DNA of 64,000 bases from Rebecca billardiae RCC1528. Lineage: Eukaryota > Haptophyta. Position 1 is the first letter of the stretch; every line of letters begins with the position of its first letter. The stretch spans positions 1,488,001 to 1,552,000 of the forward strand of contig OZ251225.1 of assembly GCA_965240325.2 (NCBI GenBank), given 5' to 3'. A program made the position numbers and the translations under genes. The notes beneath the pieces are model-generated. The model did no database searches. It was not told the DNA's origin and worked only from the letters and a program-made list of their open reading frames with translations. Below, piece after piece: positions 52,285 to 62,728 of the stretch.

Positions 52285-52930
52285 ATGGAAGACGAGCCGG
52301 AGGCTCGAACGCGCCTTCCAGCCGGCCGCATCGTGCACATCAAGGAGATCGTTGCTGCCCCTGAGGCCTTTGGCAACTCCCAAGTCCGCGTGTTGGGCAG
52401 GTGTGCGTCCTCGCTGCACAGGACTCCGCCCGACGCGTCCCTTTGCCTCGCGCCCTCGCTCTCACAGGGCCCCCGCGGCCCAACCCTAAGCCTAAACCCG
52501 CGCTCGCTCTCACCGCCCCCCTCCCTCCAGGCTCAAGGGCGTCGACTGCGCTTCTGCCGAGATCGTGCTCGAGCACGGAGGCCACGAGCTCATTGTCGTC
52601 ACGGGCCATCTGTCTTCCGAGCAGCACCCAGCGCGAGTGGGCCACCTCTACAGCGTGATCGGGGAGGTGGACCCGGCTGGCCCCGCACATGCGGCATCAG
52701 GCGTCGTAGTCCACGCACGCATCTGCCGGTGCATGGATGGCCTGGACGTGGCCCTCTTCGAGCGCGCCCTGGAGGTCAAGCGTAGATACGATGCGCGCGT
52801 CGCAAGTCTCTACCCCGCGGTCGATGACAACGCGCATCGTCGGACCTGTCATGACAACACCGGTGTCGTCAGCAGGATTCCTGCTGACGACTCTGCGGAC
52901 ATGAGCCGTGACACTGACAGCAGCCAATGA
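52285..52930 (+). CDS. TEN1: TEN1-like subunit of the CST telomere-capping complex
   Basis: Exons 52285-52400 and 52531-52930, 171 residues. The 130-bp GT-AG intron (phase 2) joins VRVLG to LKGVDCASAEIVLEHGG across a split Arg codon. The whole protein is one OB fold. Its second half aligns closely with vertebrate TEN1: VGHLYSVIGEVD corresponds to the V-G-S-L-Y-x-V-L-G-E strand, VVVHARICRCMDGLDVALFE to the V-V-K-A-R-V-L-x-C-x-x-G-M-N-L-x-L-L-E segment, and LEVKRRY to the terminal helix. TEN1 binds STN1 and with CTC1 protects telomere ends and recruits polymerase alpha-primase. The last about 45 residues are a weakly conserved tail. The intron contains a telomere-like CCCTAA motif. Confidence 0.85.
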
Positions 52931-53325
52931 CTCATCAGGCGCCGTTGCTAGCGCATCAGCGACAGGCTGCTGTCGTAGTAGTCGGCTCCGGCTTCGAGTT
53001 CGGTCGGCGCCGGTCGGCGGTCCGGGGCACTCCGGGTCGGGGTCCGGCACCCCGGGCCGCCCCGCGGTCCGCGGTCACCGGACGAGCGTTACATAGTCTT
53101 GACACTGCAATCGGCGGGATCGCCGCCTCTGATGATCTACAATATATATAGCTCCTAGACCACCCCAGGCGGTCCCCTGGACGACATTACGGCCAGATGG
53201 ATTATCATCAGTCACACCTCCAATAGGTTCAGGCTCTGTTTTCGATAACTAAATACCCAGCCCGGGTACCCTTTTCGCATATGTATGCAAGTGTCCGGAA
53301 CGCTCCGGGTTGTGCTGAAATATGA

Positions 53326-54996
53326 CCGCGTTCCGCGGTCCTTTTTCCGTAGAACGAACGTAGTTCAGGGCCCGCGGTGGCGGTGCACCCTCCGTCGCAG
53401 TCGTCTATTGACAGACCAGTTGCATATGCCCGTACAACTAGACTCCATCAGCGGCGCGCCGCCGCCCGCCGCGCCGGGCGGGCCCATTGCAGCCGCCGGC
53501 GCGGCGCCGATTGTGTACAGGCGGATGCGACGAGGCGTGATCGACGCATGAGCGCGACTCCACGTGCACACCAGGCCACGCGGAGCTGACAGCCAGGGAG
53601 CACGGTGCGGGGCCGCGGATTCGTTCGGGCCGCTGCTGCTGACCGCTGTCCCCGGGGTCACCCCCCGCGCCGGCAGCGCCCGGGAGTAGGGCTGGAGGAG
53701 TAGGGTCCGAGTAGGGTTCGACCAGCGCCTGCGCGACGGCCGACAGGCGGGCGCGAGGCGTGATCGACGCATGAGCGCAACTCTACGTGCACGCCAGGCC
53801 ACGCGGAGCTGACAGCCCGAGGGAGCACGGTGCCGAGGTGCGAGGGCACCGGTGATCCGGTTCGCGCACTCGCCGCGCGTGCACGGGCAGCCGCTGACAC
53901 ACCTCGATCAGGCTCGGCACGCGTTGCAGAGGCACGGCCAGCTCTGGGGACGTCACGCACCACCGTCGCCCGCGCAGCTCGTCCTCCTCGTAGAGTACCG
54001 TTCAGTTCCGAGGCGTAGCCCTCGCTCAGAGTCGACCGACGATGGACTCGGATCGTCGGCGCGCCTGCTCTCTCTCAATCAAGAAGAGTTCTGGGAGACC
54101 CCGGAAAGGCATGGCAAGGGCGGCGCGTGGTGAAGTCGAAGGCTCAGAGATCGATCAGTCCGGCATCAGGCGCCGCTGCCCCCGAGCTTGCGAGAGCCCG
54201 AACACAGGGCGGCGGCTGCGGCGCCGGCTCGCGGACGCGCCGGGGCCGCGCAAGGCCGCGCCGAGGCATCGACAGGGCGGCAGGGGCGGCGGGGGCGCGC
54301 GGAGTGAGCGGGGGCACGACGAACGCGATGTCGACGGCAGTCGGGACCCGCCGCAGCCGCGCGCTCCAGGCGCCATTCGCCGCGCGCACCTGCCCATCGC
54401 CGTCCTCACCCGCGTCGGTCGCTCGTGAGCCTCGTGCCCGTGGCTCGCCTCCAAACGCGGGCCGCCTCTGGTGGGCCGCCGCCCGGGGCCACGCGCGCGC
54501 CCAACCAAGTCCGTTCGCGTCAGATAGTATTGAGATTCGCCGAGGTTGGCCCATCGGCTACTGACCCTTGCCTCGTCGGCTCCTGATACAGACACGGCGC
54601 GATTGAATAGTTGATTCAACTGATTCAAGGGACGTACATGGTCACATCGGTTCGCGGCAATCTCTATCTAGATATACGTCATCGCTCCTTGGACCTTGCT
54701 GCAATCTCATTGGCCGAAAAAATCGCTTGTAACGGTTCGTTACGTTAGGGATCCTAAAGGGCGTGAAGTTTTTTGGACGGGCGTCACTCCACGCTTTACT
54801 ATGAACTTGCCGTGGGCGCGACCTTTTTCGGCCGTGATGCATCGGTAGAGAGGGTCTCAAAATTCGAAACTCGGTCTCCTCCAGCCATGAAAATCGTCCC
54901 CCGTCCCTTTTTTCTTGATCAAAGATCTTTTTGAAACGTTGTTCGGGCCCGCTGGTGCGGGCTCCACGCTGCGCGCTCCGCCCTGCACCGCGGGCC
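53326..54996 (-). mobile_element. Transposon-like element B, copy 2, nested inside element A
   Basis: About 1.67 kb, opposite in orientation to copy 1 at 18261-19747. It is flanked by ATGA on both sides (53322-53325, 54997-55000), a 4-bp target duplication. The uninterrupted element A reads gaaatCTGAgtaagg at this place. Ends are conserved with copy 1 (about 230 and 68 bases); the interior is unrelated. The small frame MARGAGRSAQRGARTSGPE (ATG at 54998) is extended here to 118 residues. No transposase is recognised. Confidence 0.75.
53532..53835. repeat. Direct repeat pair of about 82 bp inside element B copy 2
   Basis: cgaggcgtgatcgacgcatg begins both copies (near 53532 and 53755), and they continue in parallel through ggccacgcggagctgacagc to ggagcacggtg, with scattered differences. 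Confidence 0.85.
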
Positions 54997-55224
54997 ATGA
55001 GTAAGGGATGGGTAATTACATAGTAAAAGTAGAGTCGGAACCTATATTGGGAGGTGGTCGGATGCGATGCCATTTCGTTCTCGTTGAAGTCATCAATCGG
55101 GGGTCGGAAGGGACTCTGTGCATGGTCCGCTTGGTTGACTTCGGCTCGGGGTCAAGACGTAACGGAGCTGGCTGCCGGGGGTGGGGACCGGAGCCGGAGC
55201 CAGTCGATCAGATGGTGATATATA

Positions 55225-55349
<125 letters not shown>

Positions 55350-55837
55350 TCGGCAGCACTCACAAGACGGTTACTCGCGGACACTGTCACTCTGCACTCA
55401 CTCGAGTCAAGTCGTTAAGTGACTAAGGACTTCGTCTAGCTGTAAGCTGATCAGTCGATCATCGTCTATTGAATCGGGATTGGGAAGCCTCGCGGCCGCC
55501 TCGCCGAGCCCGGCGGCTGTCGTCTGTCGGCAGCACTCCGACGCAGGCCTGACTAGTCTGAGGCCGCCAGCCGCGGCCCGGCGACGGCGGCTAACGCGTC
55601 GCAGGTCCGAGACCGAGTGAGGATCGCGAGTGATATGACACGTCACTGAGCCACTCACCGTCTCTTCGAAGACAGCAGACTCGTCACTCTCAGATTGCGA
55701 CTCGGTCCGAAGCGCTTCAACAGCAGACGGGTAGACGGCGACTCATCATCATCATCAGCATCATCAGTCGTGAATGTGAAGTGACATGATGACTGCTTAG
55801 CAATAATTATGACTCGCGCGGTCACGATGACGCGACT

Positions 55838-56003
55838 AGAGAGAGAGAGAGAGAGATCGAGAGAGAGACGAGAGATCGAGAGAGAGAGAGAGAGATCGAG
55901 AGAGAGATCGAGAGAGAGAGATCGAGAGAGAGATCGAGAGAGAGAGAGATCGAGAGAGAGTCTGAGAGAGAGATCGAGATCGAGATCGAGATCGAGATCG
56001 AGA
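55838..56003. repeat. (GA)n grading into (GATCGA)n
   Basis: Runs of GAGA broken by GATCGA, ending in five perfect GATCGA units. The same hexamer resumes at 56845 on the far side of the 841-bp element. Confidence 0.93.
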
Positions 56004-56844
56004 TGACCCGTTGCACGGGTGAGTAACCGTGAGCGTATGAAAAAACGACATGCGTATGAAATGTCGGTTTTGTCACTCGCGCTGCCGCATGGCTGACGCC
56101 CGCGCCGATCCGAGCGGAATGGGGCATTGCGAAGCCGATTCGCAGTGCCCCAATCCAATCGGCATGTCAATCGACCCAACCGTCGCTGAGAACGAACGAC
56201 AAAACCCAAGGCAGGTGCCCACCAAGGCCCGCGCGCCGGCAGCGTGAACGCGCGGTCGCGCAGAGGTGGCCAATGCAGAAGGCATCAGCCAATGCTGCTG
56301 CCTTCGGCAAGCGCGCCACCTCAGCGTCAGCATCGGGTGGGACCGTGACGATATATGCCCTGGGTGCGGCTCCAGCCAAACGCCCTCGACACGGGGAGCC
56401 GCCATCGGCAGCGAGCGCGCCACGGATACATACACGTGCTGTCCTCGTGAACGAGGATTCAGGAGACGAGGCGCCGGCGGCTCGGCCCGCGATGCGCAGG
56501 CAGGCTGGAGTGGCTCACGCTGCAATCGCGTGTACGGGTACAGAAGGCGTGCGCACGCAACAACACCGCCTACGTGAAGCGAGTGGGCAAGCTGCTGAAG
56601 CTCTCACGATGCGTGCGCGCCTTCCTTCTCACCTCTGCGCTCGCCGACCGCTGCCTTCCGCGCGGCAGACAGGGGACACCTGCCACCTGGCGCGCACGAC
56701 GCAGCGTGTAACGCAGAAGGTGGTAGATCCGCTGCCACGCTCCCGCTGCCGCTGCTGCCGGCGGCAGCGGCATGCCCGAGGCGGCGACGGTGACTATCAC
56801 TGCCAAAGTGTCGTTTTTTCGGCGCTCACGCGTGCAACTGGTCA
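56004..56844. mobile_element. Element C: 841 bp with inverted ends, inside a GATCGA microsatellite
   Basis: Left end TGACCCGTTGCACGGGTGAG ... aaaaaacgacat (56004-56051); right end tgtcgttttttcggcgctca ... TGCAACTGGTCA (56809-56844), an imperfect inverted repeat of about 40 bases. GATCGA repeats flank both sides, so it either inserted into, or carries, that microsatellite. The interior contains a coding-like but undemonstrated stretch (56541-56670, NNTAYVKRVGKLLKLSRCVR). A solitary matching end lies at 19223. Confidence 0.6.
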
Positions 56845-56869
56845 GATCGAGATCGAGATCGAGATCGAG

Positions 56870-56919
<50 letters not shown>

Positions 56920-56945
56920 AGAGAGAGAGACGGAGAGAGACAGCT
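56845..56945. repeat. (GATCGA)n grading into (GA)n
   Basis: Four to five GATCGA units, then GA repeats with a few interruptions to about 56945. Continuation of the microsatellite left of element C. Confidence 0.9.
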
Positions 56946-57306
56946 CTATATATATGTCTAGCCGTCCTCGTGAACGCCGACGCCAACTGCTGGCCGAAGG
57001 TGGGCACGCCGCCTGGCATGTCGATGCTGAGGCGGCTGCGTGTGTTCCTACTCAGTGGGATTTATGTGTCCTCATGACTTGGCGAGCGGCAGCAGATGCG
57101 GTGGGCATGCCGCTCGCCGTCGACGAGACGCGGTGCGTGATCGCCGAAAGATGTTGGTCGGTGCACGCGACGCGCCACCCGCGTGCGAGCCGCCGCCGCC
57201 GGCGACGCAGGTGACGAGCTTGGCTGGAGCCACCTCGCACGCCGCGCCTGGCGAAGCAGGCGGCAGAGGCCGGCGCCGGAAACCGATCTCCTGGGCGGCA
57301 GAAAAA

Positions 57307-57329
57307 CCCGGACAGACTGTTTGTCCGGG
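57307..57329. repeat. Perfect 8-bp hairpin
   Basis: CCCGGACA-GACTGTT-TGTCCGGG. No adjacent gene explains it as a terminator or processing signal. Confidence 0.6.
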
Positions 57330-57840
57330 AGCAGCCCTTTGAGGCGATGGTCTGTTACAGGGCGATGTGGCTGATGAGCGGCGCTGGCGCCCGGCGTTCT
57401 TGTCGTCCTCTTAGACAATCAGTTATTGTACCAATAACCCCACATATTCAGTGTCAGTCAGTCAATATACGCTAACAAACTAGCTATATAGAGATCTCAG
57501 TTCACTCGTCGTAACTAGTTATCTGCTTCATGACTTATTGACTGAGTTTGTAGCAGCAAAGTAGCAGTTACCGAGTTGATCAGTGATGAGCGGATTCAGA
57601 GCCAATCGACGATCAGTGATGCTGATTCGAGCGGCTGATTTCGAGCGGATTCAGAGCCAATCGACGATAAGTGAATATCATCATTATTATCATCGATATC
57701 TCGGCAGAGTGATGGCGGGACGGCGCAGCACTGCCGCACTGTTACCGGAATTCCGAGTCGTGCTGTCTAGATTATCCTACCTACTGGCAGCGGGTCGCAT
57801 CAATGCCACCAGCTGCCCTGACAGCCCTGGGCTCCACCTC
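57330..57840. other. Spacer, no gene
   Basis: Contains a short direct repeat, gcggattcagagccaatcga, at about 57591 and 57646. Nothing else recognised. Confidence 0.45.
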
Positions 57841-58950
57841 GCGGATATCCCCCTGCAACAGATAGGACTCAGTCCTATGCCATAGGACAAGATCACCAGA
57901 GCGCCAGCGCCTCAGTTCTGCGCGTACGATCATCGGTGTGGCTATATCGTACACACAACTCAACCGGCTAGTGACACACACCGTCTCCGCCTGCCGCCAC
58001 TGCTACAGCGATCGGGCGCGCGCGCGCGTACGCGCGCGCGCGCGCGCGCTCGGTTGTGGGACAACCGGCGTCCAGGGACGGCCCCACAACCAGCACATGA
58101 CAGCGTCAGTTGCTCGCCCCTGGCAGCCGAGCGGCGACCCTGGGCACGGACAGCGCAGGCGAGTGCTCGCGCCGGATGCCCGCGCCACCGCCCGCACCGC
58201 CGCCCACGCCGCCAGGCGCGTTGCTGCCCGTAGCACACCGATTCTGGGGCGGGGCGAAGAGAGGGCAACCGCCATTGTGCGAGCGGCCACGGAGTCACGG
58301 ACCTCCCACGATGGTGGCAGCCGTCCTTGTGGACGACGAGCCCACGAATCCAAGAGCGTGCGGGTCGAGCGTCGCGTCAATCGACTGCGGCACACGCATG
58401 GCGTGTCTACAGGTGCGATACCATCCACGCACGCGACATGGCAAGATGTTCCGGCTACCTCCGAGGCTTGCTCTACATGCGCGCCGATGCTCGATCGCAA
58501 CCACCTGACGACGCGAGAGACCCGCAGCAGCTTGCGCGCGCAGCCCCGGCGTGACGTACAATGCCATGCTTGGCGAGGACCAAAACGCATTGTGGATGAA
58601 CCTCATACGGCTCCGGTCGAACACAGTGAACCACGATGTGTGAGCATCAAGCTGGGTGTCATCTACAAGTGCCACATGGCGGTCGGCGTTGCCGCCGTGG
58701 AGTCGCAAGGCGGCAACGACCGCGACGGCTTCACGCGCTCCATCCGTGGAGCCCAAAACATGCGGTAGTGGTCGAAAATCACAACAAGCTCGCTCTGGCG
58801 GATGGTGGCGACACTGCTACCGACCCCTAGGTGCAGTCGTACCATTCGGCAATATGAGAAAATGTCGTCTACTGAGTCGTCCCTGTGAGTGTGGCTGTCC
58901 TGTGGCATAGGACCCAGTCCTATGGCACAGGACAGCAGTGGGATATCCGC
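57841..58950. mobile_element. Element D: about 1.1 kb with inverted, internally palindromic ends
   Basis: Left end gcggatatccccctgc (57841) is mirrored by gcagtgggatatccgc (58935-58950). Just inside each end lie palindromes of the form GTCCTATGccATAGGAC (57872-57888, 58898-58914 and 58914-58934). The terminal inverted repeat is about 50 bases with indels. No transposase is recognised; frames inside have no domain. The right end overlaps the last codons of the ADAT2 gene. Confidence 0.55.
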
Positions 58951-59747
58951 TCGGAGCGGGCCTCGCCGCCCTCGCGAAGAGATGCAGCATCAGCAGGACA
59001 GCAGCTAGTTGCAGCTGGCGCCGGCGCTGTGGCGGACGATGCACCCGAGCAAAGTTGGCCGGCGCGTGCTTTGGCATTTACACCATCATGTCGTTGGCTT
59101 GGACTCCCATCACGCGCAACGTTGACAGAGACGTCGCCTGCGGCGCTCGACGCTGCCGCCAGCTGACCCAGAGGCCTGCCTGCGCAATTCCTCGCTTCTG
59201 CAGCAGCGCCAAGCTCGATTTGCCCGCGCGTGCGCTTCTGCGGCAGCGGTGCATTCGGGTTGTCCGTCGCGTAGAACCGGCGGAACATGAACACAGCCTC
59301 CTCAGCGCGGACGCCGGACTCGATGGCAAGCGCCGTTCGCGGGTCGCCATCCGAGTGGACGTTGAGGGTTGAGCCACAGCCGCCAAACTTGTCGTTCGAG
59401 CATCCAAAGCACACGCGTGTCAAGCCGACGAAGCGCAGTGCGGTGGCGCACATGACGCACGGCTCACACGTCACGTACAGCGTGCACCCGCCAAAAATCT
59501 CCGCCGGGCCTTGTCCGGGCACAGCCGCAGCGAGTGCCATGTCGATGGCCTCAAACTCGGCGTGCCGCGTCGCGTTGCCCGTGGCGTTCGTGTTGTTGTG
59601 ACCGCGGGCGACGATGGCGCCATCAGACTCGCGAATGATCACGCAGCCAACAGGGACCTCGTTGTGCTCGAGCGCCCGCTCAGCCTCCTCAAGGGCGAGC
59701 TGCATGCGCAACTCATTGAGCTGCGCGCGGCCGTCAGCGTCCGCCAT
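58920..59747 (-). CDS. ADAT2: tRNA-specific adenosine deaminase subunit ADAT2/Tad2
   Basis: 275 residues from ATG 59747 (MADADGRAQLNELRMQLALE). A deaminase of the CDA superfamily: zinc site and proton shuttle in RHAEFEAID (His62, Glu64) and P-C-V-M-C (Cys97, Cys100), preceded by EVPVGCVII. FGCSNDKFGGCGSTLNVHSD and FYATDNPNAP are ADAT2 signatures. With ADAT3 it converts A34 to inosine in tRNA anticodons. The canonical protein ends near residue 175; the remaining about 100 residues are low-complexity, and the stop codon lies inside the inverted end of element D, so the tail is probably acquired or an unrecognised intron is present. It is divergent from RRP7, 62 bases between starts. Confidence 0.92.
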   Translation of the reverse strand: MADADGRAQLNELRMQLALEEAERALEHNEVPVGCVIIRESDGAIVARGHNNTNATGNATRHAEFEAIDMALAAAVPGQGPAEIFGGCTLYVTCEPCVMCATALRFVGLTRVCFGCSNDKFGGCGSTLNVHSDGDPRTALAIESGVRAEEAVFMFRRFYATDNPNAPLPQKRTRGQIELGAAAEARNCAGRPLGQLAAASSAAGDVSVNVARDGSPSQRHDGVNAKARAGQLCSGASSATAPAPAATSCCPADAASLREGGEARSERISHCCPVP

Positions 59748-59809
59748 CGTGAACGTGTCTGGCCGCGTGACCGGCAGGCGAGCCTGGCGAGTGGATCGCG
59801 CCCTTGGCC
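59748..59809. promoter_or_regulatory. Very short bidirectional promoter, ADAT2 / RRP7
   Basis: Only 62 bases separate the divergent ATGs, so the transcription start sites must overlap or lie inside the coding regions. No motif recognised. Confidence 0.45.
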
Positions 59810-60571
59810 ATGGATGCGCGAGCGCTTCGCGGGTACACGCGGCTCGCGGTGACGCTGGGGCCGCGAGCGGTGCTGCGATTCGTGTACGCGCGGGTGCATG
59901 CCGCAAAGGATGCGCAATTGCCCCGCGGCCGCACGCTCTTTGTCGTCAACTTGCCACGCACAGCGTCGGACGAGGGCGTTGCGGCGGCGTTTGCGCAGTT
60001 TGGCGAGGTCGCAGCGGTGCACCGCGCCGGAGGGGCCGATGACGTGACAACGAGCGCCCACGTCATCTTCGCGCATCGCGGGGCCTGCTCGCGTGCACTT
60101 GAGCCGACTCCCAACCCGTTGGACCTCGGCGAGCCATGTGCGCCGCCCGAACCGGTGGCTAATGGTGGCATGGGTGGAGGTACCATCGACGCTGAGCTGC
60201 GAGACAGGGAGCTCAAGGCGCGTGTGAACGCGTACATGGCGGCGTATGACGAGCGGCAGAGGCAAGAGGCCGAGGCTCGAAAGGCCTCAGAAGGCGTGCC
60301 GGACGACGATGGCTTTGTGACTGTGAGCTACAAGGGAAAGCGCGGCAGGCGCGACGGGCCGGCTGAAAATGGCGACGACGAGGGCGACGGGACCGGCGCC
60401 CCTGCTTCGCGGAAGAAGAAGCACAAGAAGTCGCTGGAGCTGCCGGACTTTTACCACTTCCAGCAGCACGAGCGCAAGCGGGAGCAGCTGGCAAGCTTGC
60501 GCGCGCGGTTCGAGCAGGACAAGGAGCGCATCGCAAAGCTGCGGGCGCAGCGCAAGTTCAAGCCCGAGTGA
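59810..60571 (+). CDS. RRP7: Ribosomal RNA-processing protein 7 (RRP7)
   Basis: 253 residues from ATG 59810. An RNA-recognition-motif-like fold begins with GRTLFVVNLPRTASDEGVAA (about residues 42-61). The C-terminal domain is diagnostic: ELPDFYHFQQHERKREQLAS followed by LRARFEQDKERIAKLRAQRK, matching the RRP7/RRP7A C-terminal helix that docks onto the small-subunit processome. A basic KKKHKK run serves as a nuclear or nucleolar signal. RRP7 is needed for 18S rRNA maturation in the nucleolus. The middle (ELRDRELKARVNAYMAAYDE) is helical. Confidence 0.93.
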   Translation: MDARALRGYTRLAVTLGPRAVLRFVYARVHAAKDAQLPRGRTLFVVNLPRTASDEGVAAAFAQFGEVAAVHRAGGADDVTTSAHVIFAHRGACSRALEPTPNPLDLGEPCAPPEPVANGGMGGGTIDAELRDRELKARVNAYMAAYDERQRQEAEARKASEGVPDDDGFVTVSYKGKRGRRDGPAENGDDEGDGTGAPASRKKKHKKSLELPDFYHFQQHERKREQLASLRARFEQDKERIAKLRAQRKFKPE

Positions 60572-61108
60572 CGGGGGCTGAGCGTGCTCAGGCTCGCGGC
60601 TGGCATGATGGGTGGCAAGCGAGCATGGCCACCGGCTTCGTTCCACTCTGTGAGCACTGCTCTGCTTGCGTCCGGCGTCACGGACACGTCCACAGTCACT
60701 CTGCGACGGCCACGTGTCACGCAGTGAGCGCCGCAGGGGGCGAGTGCCCGTTAGCCGGCCGTGCCGCGTCCAGCCTCGGCGGCCCAGTGCACATTGGCCG
60801 GACGATCTTAGTTAGTCTGAGTCACGAACCTCACGAGACGATTGTCACGACTACGGTTACGAGTCTAACAGTAACACAGCCAGTAAAGTCAGACAGTACC
60901 AGCTAGTGAGACGACAGTTGTTCAGCTCTCCCACGCCGGCCCCGGCCGGAGGTATTTCACTATGGGGGATATCAGTTGCTCGTCAGCGTGGTCCTACAGA
61001 ATCTATGGCCGATTGGCCGGAGCGGTCCCGGACTCTCGATCTTTCCCAATTTCGTCATCAGCATTGTCAGGGAGGCACCTCGCGGCGAGTGCAGTGAGCG
61101 TCGGCAAG
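60572..61108. other. Spacer, no gene
   Basis: RRP7 3' flank and promoter region of the signal peptidase gene. Nothing specific recognised. An ATG at 60962 is in frame with the next gene. Confidence 0.45.
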
Positions 61109-61995
61109 ATGGCAATCACGCGAGCGTCAGTCTCGCTCGTGGGGTGGCTGCTGCTGCTTCTGCAGCTCGCGGCCCCCACGAGCGGCCTGCGTGCTCGGCC
61201 GCTAGTCTCATCGCGCACAGTGGGCACGCGATCGCCATCCCGGCTCGATGCGCACCCTCAGCTACTGCACGCGCACCGCGCCGCGAGCCGGGCAGCGATC
61301 GTGCTGGCCGCAGGCGGTGGAGAGGGTGAGAATCTCCCCTCAGAGGATGGCGAGGAGAGCCAGAGCTTCAAGGACTCGGTCATCGACTTCATCCGCGAGT
61401 TTGTCCCCACGCTGCTCATCTGCTTGGTCATCAGAATACTCGTCGTAGAGCCGAGATACATCCCGTCGCTGTCCATGTTCCCGAGCTTTGAGATCGGGGA
61501 CCAGCTCGCGGTCGAAAAGGTGACGAAGCGCTTCGCGCCATATCACCGGGACGAAGTGATCGTCTTCCGCCCGCCTGATCTCTTCTTCCAGCTCTCAGGC
61601 AAGCCGCCCGATGGCGAGGCCCTCATCAAGCGCATCGTCGCGATTGGCGGGGACACGGTCGAGGTGCGCTGCGCGGCGCACGCCGCGCACCGCGTGCCCG
61701 CATGTGTTCTGACGCCCGCAGCCATCCGCGCGGCAACCCCGTGCAGGTGCGCAACGGTGTCCTGTATGTTAACGGCGACCAGCAGGAAGAGCCCTTTGTG
61801 AACGAGCCGGCGACGTACTCGATGCCCAAGCTGACAGTTCCCACGGGGTGTGTGTTCGTACTGGGCGACAACCGAAACCACTCATTCGACTCGCACTACT
61901 GGGGCCCTGTGCCGGCAGATAACATCATCGGAAAGGCGGTGGTCAAGTACTGGCCGCCCTGGCGAGTCGCTCTGGTCAATGCGAAGGCCCAGTAG
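61109..61995 (+). CDS. Plastid/thylakoidal type I signal peptidase
   Basis: Exons 61109-61663 and 61747-61995, 267 residues. The 83-bp GT-AG intron (phase 0) is removed to give GGDTVE/VRNGVLYVNG. The leader MAITRASVSLVGWLLLLLQL is a signal peptide, followed by a Ser/Arg-rich transit stretch, so plastid import is likely (an in-frame ATG at 60962 would add 49 residues). A membrane helix (about 98-113, FVPTLLICLVIRILVV) precedes box B IPSLSMFPSFEIGD with nucleophile Ser122; box D ALIKRIVAIGGD holds the general base Lys174; box E is LGDNRNHSFDSHYWGPV. It is closest to plant Plsp1, which removes thylakoid-transfer signals. Confidence 0.93.
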
Positions 61996-62675
61996 TGGCC
62001 AGCTCGCGGCATTCCAGTGGACGCCGCTCTCGTTTGCGATGCGCGCACTTTGCGGTTGCGCGGCCCTCAACCAGCACGTGTCGTCGGAAGTCACGTCGAC
62101 GGACAGCATTTGCCATTCAGAGGCAGGCGGCATTCGGATACTCTGTCACGCGCAGTGGCGCCACATGGCCCGCCGCCCAGACTGGGCTATCCGGCGCTGC
62201 CGCCACATCTAATTGGCGGTTCAAGGCTTCGGGCCCGTTCTCACTCACATAAGCCGATTTCATATCAGTAAATGCCGCACGTGACCCCCGCGGGGCCGGG
62301 GCAAGTAAGTGCCAGGACAACTCCGACGCCTGTCGGACAAGTACGTGTATAACGTGCTAAGAGTGACAGCATCAGAAGCAGCAACACCGGACTCCGGAGC
62401 CGCCAGCCGGACGACGTTGTCGTCGACGCTGCTCGGCTGCTCCGACGCCGGCGGCCGGCGGCCGGTTTGTTTGGCGGTTACGAGTATACTGACAGCGCCA
62501 CGCCCACTGCCGGCATGGCGCATCCAATAGTCGACGAATTGATGATCGCGCGTAGGTAGCTAAATAGTCGCATATGCTGGGGCAAGGGCCCTTGGCTGGG
62601 GGTAGTAACTAGAATACGTACTAGTGTCGTATCCCTTGTCGTATCCATGGTAATGACTAATGGCCAGGGGCGGGT

Positions 62676-62728
62676 ACAGTTTATTTACTAAGAGTAAGAG
62701 ACGCACACAGCTCAGGCAGGCGAGATTG
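62676..62728. repeat. Dispersed repeat, copy 2
   Basis: Matches 6891-6938 (agagacgcacacagctcagg and onward to gcgagatt), with an added ttat and an A-to-G change in taagagtaagag. Confidence 0.75.

Larger units (their letters stand above)
52984..55201. mobile_element. MITE-like element A, second copy, split by element B
   Basis: Left half 52984-53325 and right half 54997-55201 match element A at 19912-20397 in order and orientation. The outer ends are ggctccggcttcg and ccggagccggagcc. The 4-bp direct duplication AGTC flanks the whole block (52980-52983 and 55202-55205), which shows that the halves belonged to one insertion before element B (53326-54996) interrupted it. Confidence 0.85.

Noticed and set aside
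56273-57214. 313-codon frame across element C
   Set aside because: It reads through GATCGA/GA repeats (Glu-Ile and Glu-Arg runs), so it is not a single real gene.
57938-58768. 276-codon frame inside element D, considered as a transposase
   Set aside because: No DDE or other transposase motif; the translation is Arg/Thr/Ala-rich, and the opposite strand is equally open.
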